A stretch of 55,373 nt of DNA from Pirellulales bacterium (lineage in GTDB: Bacteria > Planctomycetota > Planctomycetia > Pirellulales > UBA1268): positions 1-55,373 of the forward strand of contig JAGYJY010000025.1 of the NCBI GenBank assembly GCA_018401745.1, read 5' to 3'. Under the pieces are notes generated by a model. The model did no database searches. It saw only the letters and a list, made by a program, of their open reading frames with translations, and was not told where the DNA came from. Made by a program: the position numbers and the translations under genes. The first letter of the stretch is position 1. Every line of letters begins with the position of its first letter. Shown piece by piece: positions 38,235 to 46,567 of this stretch.

Positions 38235-38873
38235 GTGGCATCAACGTATTTCAAGCGGTTCCGCATGGAGGCTGACCTGCTCATCCCGCGGCGGCCTCCG
38301 GTGCTGCCCGAGGGCTACCGGCTGGTGGCCTGGAACGAAGCCCTGCTCGACGCCCACGCCCGCACCAAATACCGGGCGTTTTGCGACGAAATCGACGCGG
38401 TTGTCTTTCCCTGCCTCGGCGATCTGGAAGGCTGCCGACGGCTGATGCGGGAGATTCGCCGCAAGCCTGGCTTTCTGGCCGACGCAACCTGGCTGATCGC
38501 CCGGGTCGTCGCCCCAGGGCAACACGCCTGGTGCGGCACGATTCAGGGCGTCGTCGACAAATACGGCACCGGCATGATTCAAAACGTCGGGGTCGTTCCC
38601 GGCCACCGCGGCGGCGGCCTGGGCAGCCTGCTCGTGCTGCAGGCAATGGCAGGATTTGGGCGGGCCGGCCTGCGGAAAGCATCGCTGGAAGTGACGGCCG
38701 AAAACGCCTCCGCGGTAAAACTTTATGGTCGGCTGGGTTTCCGTCGGGCCAGGACAGTTTACAAAGTGGTGGAAGACAAAGCCCGGGCTGCCTCGCGGGG
38801 GACAGCATCGGCCCGGTCGTCAGCCACCTCTCAGTCGGCCTCGCCCGACGAAGCGATGTTGAGCCATTCGTGA
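38235..38873 (+). CDS. GNAT family N-acetyltransferase
   Basis: 212 residues from a GTG at 38235 preceded by GGGAGG at good spacing. The GNAT acetyl-CoA site is clear: IQNVGVVPGHRGGGLGSLLV (motif A, V/I-x-P-x-x-R/Q-x-x-G-x-G/A), then ASLEVTAENASAVKLYGRLG and FRRARTVYKVV (motif B). The first 90 residues (YRLVAWNEALLDAHARTKYR, VVFPCLGDLEGCRRLMREI) are typical of a stand-alone GNAT of unknown acceptor. A Ser/Ala-rich tail of about 30 residues closes it. The stop overlaps the GTG of the M16 gene by 4 bp (GTGA), so the two are translationally coupled. Acceptor substrate not predictable. Confidence 0.88.
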   Translation: MASTYFKRFRMEADLLIPRRPPVLPEGYRLVAWNEALLDAHARTKYRAFCDEIDAVVFPCLGDLEGCRRLMREIRRKPGFLADATWLIARVVAPGQHAWCGTIQGVVDKYGTGMIQNVGVVPGHRGGGLGSLLVLQAMAGFGRAGLRKASLEVTAENASAVKLYGRLGFRRARTVYKVVEDKARAASRGTASARSSATSQSASPDEAMLSHS

Positions 38874-40117
38874 AGCAAACGCTCCATTCCGCAATTCTCG
38901 ACAACGGCATCATTCTCCTCGGGGAAGAGCTGCCCGACCTTGAGAGCGTGGCGGTCGCCTTCCACGTTCCCGCCGGCGGCATCCATGATGGGCCCGGCCG
39001 CTGCGGCCTGGCGAGCCTCACCAGCGAGATGATGCTTCGCGGAGCCGGCACCCGCGACAGTCGCACGCTGATCGAAGACTTTGCGATGGCCGGCATCAAC
39101 TGGTCAAACGCTGTCTCCACCACCCACGCCACCTATTTTGGTGCGATGGTGGCTCGCCGGCTGCCCGAAGCGATGCCGATCTATGCCGACATCATCCGCC
39201 GGCCGCTGCTGCCGGAGGATCAGTTTGAAAGCGGGCAGCAGGTTGTCTTGCAGGGGCTGGCGGGCACCGACGACGACCCCTCCCACCGCACCCTGCTGGC
39301 CCTGAAAAAGCTTGCCTTCCCCGCGCCCTGGGGCCTGCCTTCCGAGGGTCTGGCTGGCGATGTTGAGCAGCTCACGCCCGCAGCGGTCAGCGGGTTTGCC
39401 CATCGGCATGTGCGGCCAGACGGCATGATCGTGGCCGCAGCCGGCCGGCTCGACTGGCCAGACTTTGTGACGCGGATGGAGGGGCTGTTTGCCGACTGGC
39501 AGCCAGGCGATGCGGCCGGCGTGCAGAGCGGCGCTCGGGGCGGCCGCTGGCAGCATGTCGAGCACGACTCGCAGCAGACCCACATTGCGATCGCCTGGTC
39601 GGTTCCGCCTTATAGCAGCGACGATTCCTACGAGGCCACCGCTGCCCTCTCGGTGCTCGGCGGTGGCACGAGCTCCCGCTTCTTCACGGAGGTTCGCGAG
39701 CGCCGCGGGCTCTGCTACTCCGTTTCCGCTGGCTACAGCACGCAGCGGGATTTTGCCTCGGCCATCTGCTACGCCGGCACGAGCAGCGAGCGGGCCCAGC
39801 AGACGCTCGACGTGATGCTCGAAGAGATCGAGCGGCTGCCAGCGTCGATCACCGACGCCGAGCTCGGCCGCGTCAAAGCGAGGGCCAAGAGCGGCCTCGT
39901 GATGCAGCAGGAGAGCAGCTCCTCCCGCGCCGGCGGCATTGCCCGGCAGTGGTATCACCTCGGTCGGGTGCGATCGCTTGCCGACGAGCTCGAGCGGCTC
40001 GACCGCCTGTCGGTCAGCTCGGTGAGAAACTGGCTGGAGCGGAATCCGCCGGCTGACCTCTCGATCGTCTCCCTCGGCCGCAATCCCCTGGAGGTGCCCC
40101 GTGAGCTTTCGGCATGA
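38870..40117 (+). CDS. M16 family peptidase-like protein, inactive-type subunit
   Basis: 415 residues from the GTG at 38870. It follows the M16 (insulinase/pitrilysin, processing peptidase) fold: LHSAILDNGIILLGEELPDL, CGLASLTSEMMLRGAGTRDS, then the C-terminal half with FFTEVRERRGLCYSVSAGYS. The HxxEH zinc site is missing (the place reads GLASLTSEM), so it should be the non-catalytic partner of the gene that follows, as in two-gene bacterial M16 pairs where both halves close around the peptide. The start is chosen from the 4-bp overlap with the GNAT stop; upstream codons in frame are antisense-like. It overlaps the next gene by 17 bp. Confidence 0.85.
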   Translation: MKQTLHSAILDNGIILLGEELPDLESVAVAFHVPAGGIHDGPGRCGLASLTSEMMLRGAGTRDSRTLIEDFAMAGINWSNAVSTTHATYFGAMVARRLPEAMPIYADIIRRPLLPEDQFESGQQVVLQGLAGTDDDPSHRTLLALKKLAFPAPWGLPSEGLAGDVEQLTPAAVSGFAHRHVRPDGMIVAAAGRLDWPDFVTRMEGLFADWQPGDAAGVQSGARGGRWQHVEHDSQQTHIAIAWSVPPYSSDDSYEATAALSVLGGGTSSRFFTEVRERRGLCYSVSAGYSTQRDFASAICYAGTSSERAQQTLDVMLEEIERLPASITDAELGRVKARAKSGLVMQQESSSSRAGGIARQWYHLGRVRSLADELERLDRLSVSSVRNWLERNPPADLSIVSLGRNPLEVPRELSA

Positions 40118-41396
40118 AACGCTGCCAAACGGCCTGGAAGTGATCGCCGAAGTTTCCGACTCGGCCCTCTCTGCGAGCGTCGGCTTCTTCGTCAACACCG
40201 GCTCCCGCGATGAAAGCGATCAGACGTGGGGTGTGAGCCATTTTCTTGAGCACATGGTGTTTAAAGGCACCGACACGCTCTCCGCCGACGACATCAACCG
40301 TCGGTTCGACGACCTGGGCGCCGCGGCCAATGCCTTCACCAGCGAAGAAGACACCGTCTACTACGCCAGCGTGCTGCCGGAGAACCAGCGGGAGGCGGTG
40401 GAGCTGATCGGCTCGATCCTGCGGCCAGCGATCCGCGAGGAAGACTTCGAGACTGAGAAGCTGGTGATCCTCGAAGAGATTCAGATGTATGACGATCAGC
40501 CGCCGTTTGGGGCTGACGACATCTGCCGGGCGGCATTCTTTGCCGGGCATCCGGCAGCCCGCAGCGTCTTGGGCACCCTCGACTCGGTGCGGGGCATCGG
40601 CATCGATCAGATGCGCGACTACCACCGCCGTCGCTACGCGGCCGACAATGTCGTGCTGGCAGCGACGGGCGCGATCGACTTCGCCGAACTGGTCGAAACG
40701 GCCAAACGCGTCTGCGGCGACTGGGAGCCCTGCCCTGCGGCTCCGCGGGCCTGCTCGCTTCCCTCGCGGGCCTGCGGCGGCGGTGATGAGGTGATTCGCG
40801 AGCAGGTCATGCGGGAGGCTGCGGCGCTGGAATACGTGATACGCCTCTCGGCGGGCCCCGATGGCGACGACCCCGACCGCTACGCGGCGAAATGGCTGGC
40901 AATGATGCTCGGAGACGAGTCGGGCAGCCGGTTCTACTGGGAGTTCATCGACTCCGGCGCAGCCGACTACGCCTCCTGCCATCACCAGGATTTTCTCGAC
41001 GCCGGCGTGTTTGGGGTGCAGCTCTCGTCGGACGCGGAGTCGATCGAGGAAATCATCGAACGCGCCGAGGAAATCCTAGCCGACGTGACAGCCAACGGCC
41101 TGACCGCCGGAGAGATGGAGCAGGCCCGCAGCAAGCTGGCCTCCAGGATTGTGCTTTCGGGCGAACGGGCCCGCCGACGGCTCTTCGGCGTGGGCCTGGA
41201 GTGGGCCCATTCACGCCGCTACCGCTCGGTCGCCGATGACCTCGGGGTGGTGGAAACGCTCACGGCCGCAGATCTCGGCCGACTGCTGGATCGCTGGCCG
41301 CTCTCGGGAAGCCATGCCACCGTTCTGGCTGGGCCGCTAGAATCGTCCTCTGCCGGCGGGGAGCCTTCCGTCGCGGCTGCTTCGAAGCCACAATAG
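40101..41396 (+). CDS. M16 family zinc peptidase, catalytic subunit
   Basis: 431 residues from GTG 40101. The N-terminus has FRHETLPNGLEVIAEVSDSA, ASVGFFVNTGSRDES and the zinc site WGVSHFLEHMVFKGTDTLSA (HFLEH, with the downstream Glu in FTSEEDTVYYASVLPE). It includes EEDFETEKLVILEEIQMYDD, typical of the family. The C-terminal domain has SRFYWEFIDSGAADYAS. It would degrade peptides together with the inactive-type partner encoded immediately before. Position in cell is likely cytoplasmic since no signal peptide is seen. Slight oddity: a CPAAPRACSLPSRACGGG insert-like stretch around residue 215. Length is normal. Confidence 0.92.
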   Translation: MSFRHETLPNGLEVIAEVSDSALSASVGFFVNTGSRDESDQTWGVSHFLEHMVFKGTDTLSADDINRRFDDLGAAANAFTSEEDTVYYASVLPENQREAVELIGSILRPAIREEDFETEKLVILEEIQMYDDQPPFGADDICRAAFFAGHPAARSVLGTLDSVRGIGIDQMRDYHRRRYAADNVVLAATGAIDFAELVETAKRVCGDWEPCPAAPRACSLPSRACGGGDEVIREQVMREAAALEYVIRLSAGPDGDDPDRYAAKWLAMMLGDESGSRFYWEFIDSGAADYASCHHQDFLDAGVFGVQLSSDAESIEEIIERAEEILADVTANGLTAGEMEQARSKLASRIVLSGERARRRLFGVGLEWAHSRRYRSVADDLGVVETLTAADLGRLLDRWPLSGSHATVLAGPLESSSAGGEPSVAAASKPQ

Positions 41397-41415
41397 CCAA
41401 ACGAGTTGAATCCGA

Positions 41416-42930
41416 GTGATGGGGACCGTGATGGGGACTATAGGACTGCTCTTCGCCAACCGTGCCTTGACTGCGCTGCCGCCAATCTGGCTGCTCTGCG
41501 CCGGAAGCCTGATTGCGGCGGCGATCGCTCTGCTGGTCTGGGCCGTGGTCAAGCTGGTGGCCCCCCGGGCGGGCAACGAGCTGCGTGCCAGCCTGGCTGA
41601 GGGATTTCTCGGGCCGATGGCCTGGCTGCTGCTGGGCCTGTCAGCCGTTGCGGTGGCCCTCACGCCGCTGGTGCCGCTTGAGCAGATGAGCCGCTCGCTG
41701 GTGCGGCTGGTGACCGCCGGTGAAGAAGCGACCTCGCTCACCATCCCGCCGAATGTCGAGCTCGAGACCTACGAGCTCGACCTGCGACCGCAGGAGCTGG
41801 CGTCGTTTGGTATGGAAAGCGATCGGTCGCTGCTCGTCCGCACGCAGCAGCCGATCGCCGGCTTTGCGCTGCTCAAAGTGCCCGATGTCGACCTGCTCGC
41901 CGACACGCCCTGGGAGTGGGCCCGCTCTGAGGGCGACACAAACCCCTTCCTCGGCGTTCGCGCCAAGCTTGAGGTGACCAACGCCAGCAGCGAACCTGCC
42001 ACGCTCACCATCCGCTCCACGCTGGTGCCGGAGTATCCGGAAGTGGCGATCCTGCCGTGGACGGTGACCGTCGTGCTGGCGATTCTGGCGATCCACGTGC
42101 TGCTGAGGCTGTTTCTGCCGCGAGTCGCCGCGGTGGCTGCTGTGACCGTCAAAGAGGCCGTCGCCCAGCCGGTGTTTCTCGTCGCCCTCGTCGCGGGCAC
42201 CGTGGCGATCATCACCTTCATCGTGATCCCCTACAACACGTTTGGCGAAGACGTGAAGATGTTTAAGGACAGCGGGCTGACGCTCGTGAAGGTCCTGTCG
42301 CTGCTGGTGGTGATCTGGACCGCGAGCCTCACGGTGGCTGAAGAGATCGAGGGCCGCACGGCCCTGACGGTGCTCTCCAAGCCGCTCAATCGGCAGCAGT
42401 TTGTGATCGGCAAATACATCGGCCTGGCCCTGGCGGTGATGCTGATCGTGTTGCTGCTCGGCAGCGTGCTGATGGCCTCGACGAGCTTCAAGGTGATCTA
42501 CGACGCCCGGGAGGCGTCAGAGACTGAGCCGATCTGGCGAGACTGCGCCAATGAAATGATCACCGTCGTGCCGGGCCTGACGCTCTCCTTCCTTGAGGCA
42601 TGTCTGCTGGCCGCCGTGAGCGTGGCCGTGTCTACCCGGCTTGGCCTGGTGCCCAACATGATCATCTGCTTCGCCGTCTACACCCTCGGCCATCTTGTGC
42701 CGCTGGTGGTGCAGTCGAGCGTGGGCAAGTTTGCCATCGTGCGGTTTGTCGGGCAGTTCTTTGCCACGCTGCTGCCGGTGCTCGATCACTTCACGATCGA
42801 GGCGGCGGTGGTGGGCGGTGTGCCCGTTCCCTGGAGCTATCTGGGGTGGGCTGCAGCCTACGCCGGGCTCTACGCCACGGTGGCCCTGCTGGTGGCCTTG
42901 GTGCTCTTCCAGGATCGCGACCTGGCCTGA
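41416..42930 (+). CDS. ABC-2 type transporter permease-like membrane protein
   Basis: 504 residues from GTG 41416 (ATG 41419 also possible). Two N-terminal helices (PIWLLCAGSLIAAAIALLVW, MAWLLLGLSAVAVALTPLVP) flank an extracytoplasmic beta-like region (about 100-210: TIPPNVELETYELDLRPQEL). A six-helix ABC-2/NosY-like domain follows, with the recognisable cytoplasmic motif EEIEGRTALTVLSKPLNRQQ and FVIGKYIGLALAVMLIVLLL. In this family that motif marks permeases that work with a separate ATPase, which is not in the window. It lies 20 bp after the M16 gene and is likely in the same operon. Substrate unknown. Ends 13 bp from the convergent oxidoreductase stop. Confidence 0.82.
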   Translation: MMGTVMGTIGLLFANRALTALPPIWLLCAGSLIAAAIALLVWAVVKLVAPRAGNELRASLAEGFLGPMAWLLLGLSAVAVALTPLVPLEQMSRSLVRLVTAGEEATSLTIPPNVELETYELDLRPQELASFGMESDRSLLVRTQQPIAGFALLKVPDVDLLADTPWEWARSEGDTNPFLGVRAKLEVTNASSEPATLTIRSTLVPEYPEVAILPWTVTVVLAILAIHVLLRLFLPRVAAVAAVTVKEAVAQPVFLVALVAGTVAIITFIVIPYNTFGEDVKMFKDSGLTLVKVLSLLVVIWTASLTVAEEIEGRTALTVLSKPLNRQQFVIGKYIGLALAVMLIVLLLGSVLMASTSFKVIYDAREASETEPIWRDCANEMITVVPGLTLSFLEACLLAAVSVAVSTRLGLVPNMIICFAVYTLGHLVPLVVQSSVGKFAIVRFVGQFFATLLPVLDHFTIEAAVVGGVPVPWSYLGWAAAYAGLYATVALLVALVLFQDRDLA

Positions 42931-42943
42931 GCGGCCTCAGGTC

Positions 42944-43984
42944 TCAGGCGGCCTGCTTCCAGGGCAACGTGGCCGGTGCAGCCCCAAACCGCCGCACATC
43001 GGCATCCTCGAGCACGCGAAACGCCACCTCCAGCGCGGCCCGCCCCTTCTCGGCCGTCACCGTGGGCTCGGCTCCGCTCCGCACGGCCCTGAGGAAATCA
43101 TCGTGCTCCGCGATGAGGGCATTGCCATCAGGCACTGGGTGCGTTGTTTCAGGGAGGACTTCCTTGAAAAACGTTTCCTTCCGCACGGGCCACTCACTCG
43201 GCGGCACGGAGGCCGCGGAAAAGAGCCCACGCCGCACCATCTCCGAAGGCTCGATGACACGCACTTCCTTGCTGGTGAAGTCGACGGTGACAAGCGACTC
43301 CTGAGACCAGAACGACACGGAGCGATCGAGCACAGGATTGATTCGTGAGGCGGACAGATCGGCGATAAAGCCGCTCTCAAAGCTGAGCCTGGCCCGCATC
43401 AGATCCTCGTGGCCGCCGGTCGCCACAAGCCCCTGGGCCTGCACCGACACCAGCTTCCCCGGATCGAGCGAGAGCACCAGATCGATGTCGTGGATCATCA
43501 GGTCGAGCACGACGCCGACATCGAGCGAGCGGTAGGTGAACGGGGCGAGCCGCCGCGACTCAACGTTCATCGCCTGGCCGACCAGGTTTCGGACCGCCTG
43601 CCAGGCGGGATTGAACCGCTCCACATGCCCCACCGCGACAGTCCGGCCATGGCGGCGGGCGGCTGCAACGATCCGCTCAGCCTCATCCGGCTGGGCCGCA
43701 ATCGGCTTCTCCACGAGCACGTCGATGCCCTGCTCAAGCAGCGGCACAACCACCGCTTCGTGCAGCCCCGTGGGCGCCGCCACCACGGCCGCGTCCACCA
43801 GGCCGGCAAGCTCCGCAGGGTTGCTCAGCCATCGGCAGCCGTGAGCCTCGGCAACCCGGCTGCCCGCCGCAGCCGTGGGATCGACCACCGCCACGAGCTC
43901 TGTGTCGTCGCGGCCGGCAAGCAGCCGCGCATGGATCGTCCCTAAGTGGCCGCAGCCAACGACCGCCAGTCGTGTCTTCTTCAT
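42944..43984 (-). CDS. Gfo/Idh/MocA family oxidoreductase in the lipid A cluster (GnnA-like)
   Basis: 346 residues. Rossmann N-terminus MKKTRLAVVGCGHLGTIHAR (GxGxxG), VVDPTAAAGS, DAAVVAAPTGLHEAVVVPLL, the family signature DVLVEKPIAA (catalytic Lys) and AVGHVERFNPAWQ, then LDVGVVLDLMIHDIDLVLSL (His of the active site) and the beta-sheet C-terminal domain. It overlaps the lpxA stop by 4 bp. In Acidithiobacillus the dehydrogenase GnnA, of this same superfamily and likewise next to lpxA, oxidises UDP-GlcNAc at C3 for amide-linked lipid A; its aminotransferase partner GnnB is absent here. A GnnA role is therefore a hypothesis from context and superfamily only. Confidence 0.88.
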   Translation of the reverse strand: MKKTRLAVVGCGHLGTIHARLLAGRDDTELVAVVDPTAAAGSRVAEAHGCRWLSNPAELAGLVDAAVVAAPTGLHEAVVVPLLEQGIDVLVEKPIAAQPDEAERIVAAARRHGRTVAVGHVERFNPAWQAVRNLVGQAMNVESRRLAPFTYRSLDVGVVLDLMIHDIDLVLSLDPGKLVSVQAQGLVATGGHEDLMRARLSFESGFIADLSASRINPVLDRSVSFWSQESLVTVDFTSKEVRVIEPSEMVRRGLFSAASVPPSEWPVRKETFFKEVLPETTHPVPDGNALIAEHDDFLRAVRSGAEPTVTAEKGRAALEVAFRVLEDADVRRFGAAPATLPWKQAA

Positions 43985-44832
43985 GCTGCCCTCCGTCGTT
44001 CGAGCGCCCGCCCATGCCGCCCTTCCTGCTGAGTGGCGATAAACGCGAGGAGTTGTTCCACCTGCGGGAGAAGTTGCTGGTGTGTTTCCAGTATTTCCCG
44101 AGTCGCCGCAAGGCCGGCCTTCGCTCGGTAGAGCAGCCGGTGGGCCTCGACGATCGCGTCGATCTCAGGCATGGCAAAGCCGCCTCGTCGCAGGGCCACC
44201 AGGTTCGCGCAGCGTGGCCGGGCAGGCATGCCCTCGGCCAGCATGAATGGCGGCACATCCTGCAGCACCCGGCTGATCCCCGCCACAAAGGCCCAGCTGC
44301 CGATCCTCGCGAAGTGGTGCACTGCCACACCTCCGGAGAGCGAGGCATGCGACTCCACCCGCACATGCCCGCCAAGAAGCGTGGCGTTGGCAATCGTGAC
44401 ATGGTCGCCGATGCAGCAGTCGTGGGCCACATGACAGCCCGCCATCAGAAAGTTGTGGCTGCCGATCACCGTCTGCCCATCTTCCTTTTCGCTGCCGCGA
44501 TTGATCGTCACGCCTTCGCGAATCACGTTGGCGTCGCCAATCACCACCTCCGTTGGCGTGCCGCGGTAGCTGATGTCTTGAGGCTCCCCGCCGATCACAC
44601 AGCCGGTGTGCAGCATGTTCCGCCGGCCCAGCCGCACCCGGCCCAGGATGGTGACGCCGTTGGCCAGCACACTCCCCGCACCGATCTCCGCCTCCTCCGA
44701 AACCATGCAGTAGGGGCCGATCTTCACGCCCTGCCCGAGCCGACAGCCGGGGCCCACGACCGCGGTGGGGTGCACCTGCGGCGGGCTCTCATCAGCCTCG
44801 TCGAATCGTGATGGAAATGGGGGTTCATGCAT
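43981..44832 (-). CDS. lpxA: UDP-N-acetylglucosamine acyltransferase
   Basis: First committed-side enzyme of lipid A synthesis: adds the 3-acyl chain from acyl-ACP to UDP-GlcNAc. About 283 residues from ATG 44832; a TTG at 44856 in the same frame overlaps lpxC and has no better ribosome site. Left-handed beta helix of hexapeptide repeats from VHPTAVVGPGCRLGQGVKIG, with MLHTGCVIGGEPQDISYRGT, VIREGVTINRGSEKEDGQTV, catalytic HFLMAGCHVAHDC-type stretch (here SHNFLMAGCHVAHDC, the last His is the base) and GLAATREILE in the helical C-terminus. EGMPARPRCANLVALRRGGF replaces the canonical G.N..GLRR region. Sits between lpxC (16 bp) and the oxidoreductase (4-bp overlap). Confidence 0.93.
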   Translation of the reverse strand: MHEPPFPSRFDEADESPPQVHPTAVVGPGCRLGQGVKIGPYCMVSEEAEIGAGSVLANGVTILGRVRLGRRNMLHTGCVIGGEPQDISYRGTPTEVVIGDANVIREGVTINRGSEKEDGQTVIGSHNFLMAGCHVAHDCCIGDHVTIANATLLGGHVRVESHASLSGGVAVHHFARIGSWAFVAGISRVLQDVPPFMLAEGMPARPRCANLVALRRGGFAMPEIDAIVEAHRLLYRAKAGLAATREILETHQQLLPQVEQLLAFIATQQEGRHGRALERRRAA

Positions 44833-44848
44833 GGCGTGCCTGCCAGTC

Positions 44849-45700
44849 TCAGCCAATGGCGAGCAGATTTCTTACAAGCCGGGCATTGAGGCGATGGCCG
44901 CTGCGGCATGCCCGCACCACCGCACGCACCGGCTTCCCAGCGAGAAACAGATCGCCGACCAGATCAAGCGCCTTATGGCGGGCACACTCATCCGCCCACC
45001 GCAGCGTGTTTTCTTCGAGCCCCGCATCGCCAAACACAAGCAGCTCAGCCCGGGTGACATGCCTGCCGAGACCTGCCGCATTGAGCTGCTCGGCCTCTTC
45101 AGTCGTCACGAAGGTGCGGGCAGCGGCCAGCTGCTCACGAAACGACTGCGGCGAGACATCGACCACGACCCGCTGGGTGCCGATCGCCGGATGCTGGTGC
45201 TCGAGCGTGTAGTCGACCGTGAGGCCATCGTGCGTGGGAGGTGATGCCTCGATCCAGGCATCCCCCTCCTCCACCCGAACTGTTTTGCGAACGACGATCG
45301 GCCGCAACGGAGCCCCAAGCCCCTCAATCCCACCGGCATCAAACGCCTCGACATACGGCATCGCCGAGCCATCCAGACCAGGCAGCTCGCCAGCATCGAC
45401 GTGGATCTCGCAGCAGTCGATGCCCAGGCCGGCTAAGGCGCTGGCCACATGCTCGACCATCTCCACGCCAGCTCCTCCGACGGCCAGGTTCGTGCGGGCG
45501 GCCGCATCCACTCGCCGCGACACAGACAGCGGCAGCCTGACATGAGGCCTGCGGTCTGTGCGAACGAACACCACACCGGTTTCGGCCGGTGCTGGACGAC
45601 ACTCGAGGGTGACCGGCTGGCCACTCCAGTAGCCGACACCAGCGACACGCACACAGCGACTGAGCGTCTGCTGCGAACGCGGGCTATGGGCAGATGCCAT
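44849..45700 (-). CDS. lpxC: UDP-3-O-acyl-N-acetylglucosamine deacetylase
   Basis: Zinc deacetylase and committed step of lipid A synthesis. 283 residues: LSRCVRVAGVGYWSGQPVTL, TNLAVGGAGVEMVEHVASAL (first zinc His in VEH), DGSAMPYVEAFDAGGIEGLG, AARTFVTTEEAEQLNAAGLG, and WADECARHKALDLVGDLFLA with the HxxxD zinc pair, then CRSGHRLNARLVRNL (catalytic His). It is shorter than the 300-aa norm, because the C-terminus ends soon after SGHRLN. It is a single-domain form, not fused to FabZ as in some Bacteroidetes. Followed by lpxA on the same strand. A strong terminator separates it from ompH upstream. Confidence 0.92.
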   Translation of the reverse strand: MASAHSPRSQQTLSRCVRVAGVGYWSGQPVTLECRPAPAETGVVFVRTDRRPHVRLPLSVSRRVDAAARTNLAVGGAGVEMVEHVASALAGLGIDCCEIHVDAGELPGLDGSAMPYVEAFDAGGIEGLGAPLRPIVVRKTVRVEEGDAWIEASPPTHDGLTVDYTLEHQHPAIGTQRVVVDVSPQSFREQLAAARTFVTTEEAEQLNAAGLGRHVTRAELLVFGDAGLEENTLRWADECARHKALDLVGDLFLAGKPVRAVVRACRSGHRLNARLVRNLLAIG

Positions 45701-45712
45701 GGAGACTCACTC

Positions 45713-45749
45713 AAAAAAAAGGCGGGCCCCGCAGATCGCGGGGCCCGCC
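45713..45749 (-). terminator. Rho-independent terminator after ompH
   Basis: On the minus strand GGCGGGCCCCGC, a five-base loop and GCGGGGCCCGCC form a perfect 12-bp stem immediately followed by eight T. It starts 13 bp after the ompH stop and ends 12 bp before the lpxC start, so most transcripts should end between these genes despite their common direction. Confidence 0.9.
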
Positions 45750-45761
45750 AGAGATTTACCT

Positions 45762-46382
45762 TCAGCGCTGCACGGGCTGGGCCGCAGGCGGCGTTGCCAC
45801 GCTCGTGCCGTTGAGCATCTTCAGCACGTCTGGCGTGATGTCGATGCCAGGCTCGAGGTACACGATCGGCTTGGTGATCCCTCGCAGGATCTGATCGCGA
45901 TCGGCCGTGCCGGTTGGCTCGCCGTCAAAGCGGAAGACGGCGGCAATGCGGTGCTGACGAGCGAACTGCTCGACAGCCTTCTCGATTTCCTGATAGACCT
46001 GCATGTAGACCTGGGCTTCACGGTCCATGAAGTCTTTCTTCTGCAGCTGAGCGGTGACATTGAAGTCGCCCTGGGCCTTGGCGATCTCGGCCTCAAGCTT
46101 CTTAAACTCCGGCGTGCCGACGTTGAAGCCCTTGATCTGCTCCATCAGGCCGTTGATCCGATCGCGTTCGGCCTTCAGGCCATTCTCAGCCTGCATCACC
46201 TCATCCCGCATCTTGTCCATCGCGGTCTTGAAGCGAGCGTGATTCTTGAAGATGTAGCCCACATCCACGACAGCAACATGCGTCGCGGGCGTTGCAGCCT
46301 GCTGGGCCGCGGCAGGAAGGGCGGTGGCCACGATGGCTCCGCAGATGGCAAGGATCCCAAAAAACCTCTTCACGCTTCGCAC
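45762..46382 (-). CDS. ompH: OmpH/Skp family periplasmic chaperone
   Basis: 206 residues. Signal peptide [20 protein letters not shown] then AAAQQ; mature part starts THVAVVDVGYIFKNHARFKT, the OmpH/Skp beta-strand, followed by the long coiled-coil tentacle (MDKMRDEVMQAENGLKAERD, EFKKLEAEIAKAQGDFNVTA, FMDREAQVYMQVYQEIEKAV) and the returning strand IAAVFRFDG, with IDITPDVLKMLNG at the end. Skp holds unfolded outer-membrane proteins in the periplasm as a trimer. Its position next to lpxC-lpxA is a conserved envelope-biogenesis neighbourhood, although bamA and lpxD, the usual companions, are not present. Own terminator directly downstream. Confidence 0.93.
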   Translation of the reverse strand: MRSVKRFFGILAICGAIVATALPAAAQQAATPATHVAVVDVGYIFKNHARFKTAMDKMRDEVMQAENGLKAERDRINGLMEQIKGFNVGTPEFKKLEAEIAKAQGDFNVTAQLQKKDFMDREAQVYMQVYQEIEKAVEQFARQHRIAAVFRFDGEPTGTADRDQILRGITKPIVYLEPGIDITPDVLKMLNGTSVATPPAAQPVQR

Positions 46383-46567
46383 TCCTTCGCTGATGGCGTC
46401 CGGATGTCGCTGGCCCCCGGCTCCAGACCGCCTCGTCGAAGCGGTTGCCGGTGGTTCCGGGGGCGTGCCTTCCGTGGCAGCGTGGCACCCGAGAACCTCT
46501 GATGGGCCGGACTATGCCAGAGGTCAACCAGACGCTCAAGACCAAAAAGAAGCGAGAAAAAGAGGCC

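Noticed and set aside
42600..43348. Plus-strand frames of 217-234 codons across the end of the ABC-2 permease gene
   Set aside because: Shadows of the permease and the oxidoreductase genes, with no recognisable domain.
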